Origin: Paenibacillus sp. BJ-4
GTDB lineage: Bacteria > Bacillota > Bacilli > Paenibacillales > Paenibacillaceae
Assembly: GCF_020404765.1 (NCBI RefSeq)
Contig: NZ_JAIVEM010000091.1
Location: forward strand, 636 to 64,635
DNA length: 64,000 bases
Direction: 5' to 3'
Below, in pieces: positions 62,093-64,000 of this stretch. The notes beneath the pieces were generated by a model that saw nothing but the letters and a program-made list of their open reading frames with translations, was not told the DNA's origin and searched no databases. A program made the position numbers and the translations under genes. Within the stretch, counting starts at the first letter, position 1. Each line of letters opens with the position of its first letter.

Positions 62093-63694
62093 TTAAGGAA
62101 GAAACAAAGCGTTACCGGGAACCACCGCTTTCGCTTCATGCTGACTTTCCCACATCAGACGTGCCATCGCGTCGCCATATTCATCATAGTATTCAACTTT
62201 TAAATCTACCATTTTACCTGCTTGCAAGGTGATACTGCCCTTGCGCTCTGTCCAGCTTTGCTTAAACCAGCTATCAATAATCAGCTTGCCGTCTACCCAT
62301 ACCCGGATTCCATCATCGGATATCGTTGTAAACGTATAGGTCTCACTATATTGTGGCTTCATTTTACCTGTCCAGCGAACGGAGAACCGATCAGCGTTCA
62401 CCCTTGCATCAGCTGCGACAGCACGCCAGTTATAGTCCAGCTTGCTATCTGTACGGGTCAAAGCAGCACTACCATCCAGATTCATGTTGTTAAAATATTC
62501 ACCCCGCAGCCCATTCGCATAAACCATATCCGGAACAGAAGGAGGAGCCGGAGGTGGGGGAACGATCACTACTGGCGGAGCCGGGATAGGCTCGCTTTGC
62601 CCCTCGTCCGGTAGGGTTGGTACATCCGTCCCAGGTTGTTGAACTGCTGCCAATCCATTTTTCACATCATCTCGCGTCAAGCTCCTCGAACCATTCATAT
62701 AATTCTGAATTTGATCCGTTGTGTTATTCTCGGTCAGCATCTTTCCCCAAGTCATGGAATACACCCATTTGGGCTGAGTCTGTAATACCTCAGAGCTGGG
62801 CATCTCACCGTGTTCCCCAATGGCAATCGGCTTATCTCCTGCCAACCCGAGCAGACCTTCATAATGGCTTTGTTCAAAATCATTGTTGTAAATGTCTACA
62901 GCCAAAATATCTACTTTGTCATCCCCCGGATATTTAGGGGTATACGGGAAGGTATATGAATTAGGAGCATTCGGGCTCCATACCCACAGCAGATTGTCTA
63001 GTTGATGTGTGTTTACAAAACGGTCATACATGATATTCCATAGCTGATTGAAATTGTTTTTGTTTCCCCACCAGAACCAGTCACCGTTCATTTCGTGATA
63101 AGGTCTCCATAAAACCGGAACACCCGCATCACGAAGCTGCTTTAGCGATACAGCGACCTTATCCAGATCGGCAATGAGGAGGTTATACTGCGCAGTGCCT
63201 GGCGTCACGTATTTATTGAACTCCGTCTGGCTTACTTTCGCCTGCACATTGGCCCAAGTCAGTGGTCTACCCGGCAGCGCTTCATGAAAAGTCATCGTCA
63301 CAATACCGCCGGATCTGCTCCAGCGGATCGCGCTATCGACAACATTTTTACGTTGTGCTGCTTCCGAAGCGGCAGATTGACCTGAGATGGCTCCCATCTC
63401 ATAGCCGTGCACACCCACATTCGCCTGACTGATTTTTTGGACCTTGTTACTTAATTCATCCGGACTCTCCAAATAATCATGCTGACCGGTGATTATTTTT
63501 TTCCCCGAGATGCTGAGTAAATAGCTGTATAGTTCACGGGCCTGAGTAGAAGCGTCCGAATTAACAGGTTGTAATGCAGCGGCATTCGCCACAGACAGAG
63601 ATTCACCAAAACCGACGGGCAACAAAGAAAAAAGCATAACTACGGGGAGTGCATGACGTATCAGTCGATACAGAGGAATAAAATTGAATCTCAC
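62093..63694 (-). CDS. secreted GH26 beta-mannanase-like enzyme with PA14 domain
   Basis: A 533-residue secreted enzyme. The signal peptide is cleaved after about residue 38 (VANA-ALQ). The GH26 barrel (~45-345) has acid/base Glu201 in WRPYHEMNGDWFWWG and nucleophile Glu294 in AIGEHGEMP. A Pro-rich linker (PAPPVVIVPPPPAPPSVP) leads to a PA14 domain (~395-533, GLRGEYFNNMNLDGS...FTTISDDGIRVWVDGKLII), which probably binds carbohydrate. GH26 enzymes cut beta-1,4-mannans or related glycans. The GTG at 63694 is 8 bases after GGAAAG, which lies right at the end of the riboswitch aptamer. Confidence 0.92.
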   Translation of the reverse strand: MRFNFIPLYRLIRHALPVVMLFSLLPVGFGESLSVANAAALQPVNSDASTQARELYSYLLSISGKKIITGQHDYLESPDELSNKVQKISQANVGVHGYEMGAISGQSAASEAAQRKNVVDSAIRWSRSGGIVTMTFHEALPGRPLTWANVQAKVSQTEFNKYVTPGTAQYNLLIADLDKVAVSLKQLRDAGVPVLWRPYHEMNGDWFWWGNKNNFNQLWNIMYDRFVNTHQLDNLLWVWSPNAPNSYTFPYTPKYPGDDKVDILAVDIYNNDFEQSHYEGLLGLAGDKPIAIGEHGEMPSSEVLQTQPKWVYSMTWGKMLTENNTTDQIQNYMNGSRSLTRDDVKNGLAAVQQPGTDVPTLPDEGQSEPIPAPPVVIVPPPPAPPSVPDMVYANGLRGEYFNNMNLDGSAALTRTDSKLDYNWRAVAADARVNADRFSVRWTGKMKPQYSETYTFTTISDDGIRVWVDGKLIIDSWFKQSWTERKGSITLQAGKMVDLKVEYYDEYGDAMARLMWESQHEAKAVVPGNALFLP

Positions 63695-63707
63695 TTTTTG
63701 CTCTTCC

Positions 63708-63788
63708 TTTCGGTAGCCAGGCTGCCATCCCTGCGGAAGGCCCTTTAGCTTTGCGTACCTGCCTTTCGACAGGGCTGCGTTTATCGTT
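63708..63788 (-). ncRNA. cyclic di-GMP-I (GEMM) riboswitch
   Basis: Minus strand: AACGATAAACGCAGCCCTGT, GAAA tetraloop, AGGTACGCAAAGCTAAAGGG, CCTTCCGCAGGGATGGCAGC, CTGGCTACCGAAAGG. This shows the GEMM-I hallmarks: a GNRA tetraloop on the first arm, ACGCAAAGC joining strand (tetraloop receptor), and the closing GGCAGCC/GGCTACCG of the second arm. It abuts the GGAAAG ribosome binding site of the GH26 gene, with no terminator between, so control of translation is likely. Confidence 0.82.
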
Positions 63789-64000
63789 GGAAGGAGTTTG
63801 GATTCCTTCTTACCCTAAGTATCGACTTTCTTTTGCCAAAATTTAATAGGACATGTTCATGGATTTACAGGTTTTCGCGCATTTTCGACATTTCGGGTTA
63901 TAAACGTTCGTCAATTCGTATTTTTTTTCATTTTTACGAAAAAATTTATGAAATAAATTGGTGACGGGAAATTTCATTCCAATCCATGCAAAAACGTACA
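63789..64000. other. upstream region of the hydrolase operon
   Basis: Very AT-rich, with no gene. Promoter-like hexamers occur on the minus strand (for example TTGACG at about 63907), but no pair is convincing. A GAAGGA/TCCTTC hairpin lies just upstream of the riboswitch. Confidence 0.4.

Overview
The window comes from a low-to-moderate GC Firmicute, most likely a Paenibacillus of the polymyxa group. The evidence is the B. subtilis-like gene order around groESL, tat, moa, ydiF and tsaD/rimI/tsaB/tsaE, an SspH spore protein, a Ku/LigD pair, a paeninodin-type lasso peptide operon, and an exopolysaccharide operon with GDP-fucose and UDP-glucuronate synthesis genes. No database was searched; all names rest on motifs and remembered family knowledge.

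Layout. (1) Positions 1-8.5 kb: AT-rich end of a prophage-like element. It carries a ParB-like/DNA methyltransferase, an ArpU-type late regulator, several small membrane proteins, a secreted protein, a gene broken by an amber codon, and a tyrosine integrase that stops 80 bases short of groEL. (2) 8.5-20.1 kb: housekeeping block, groEL-groES with promoter and CIRCE operator, tatC-tatA, moaB, moaC, a 5-formyltetrahydrofolate cyclo-ligase, the ABC-F protein YdiF, a DnaA-box cluster, then tsaE-tsaB-rimI-tsaD. (3) 20.2-25.4 kb: accessory stretch with an XRE regulator, a DJ-1/PfpI protein, a relic of a second integrase, and a complete acetone operon (thiolase, acetoacetate decarboxylase, CoA-transferase A and B). 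(4) 25.6-38.2 kb: sspH, then ku and the LigD polymerase-domain gene flanking a complete lasso peptide operon. (5) 38.4-46.2 kb: cardiolipin synthase, an M23 peptidase/bactofilin pair, an AI-2E family transporter, an ABC exporter and an LCP protein. (6) 46.2-58.8 kb: exopolysaccharide (EPS) operon, interrupted by a roughly 507-bp non-coding element with terminal inverted repeats, and headed by a divergent XRE repressor. (7) 59.7-63.8 kb: two secreted or membrane-anchored glycoside hydrolases behind a probable c-di-GMP-I riboswitch.

The most interesting system is the lasso operon. Its order is sulfotransferase, cyclase C, precursor A, a hairpin terminator, HPr-kinase-like kinase K, B1, B2, nucleotidyltransferase, ABC exporter D. 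The 42-residue precursor is encoded at 32669-32797. It predicts a 22-residue core with an Ala1-Asp9 ring and a tail holding Tyr19 in an acidic stretch and a C-terminal Ser22. These suit sulfation and phosphorylation respectively.

The lasso promoter and the EPS promoter, 22 kb apart, share the same unusual design: TTGACA, 17 bases containing a GATAC...GTATC inverted repeat, then TAAATT. A second related inverted repeat lies near each start point. The XRE gene lies divergently beside the EPS copy, so one repressor may co-regulate EPS, the lasso peptide and itself.
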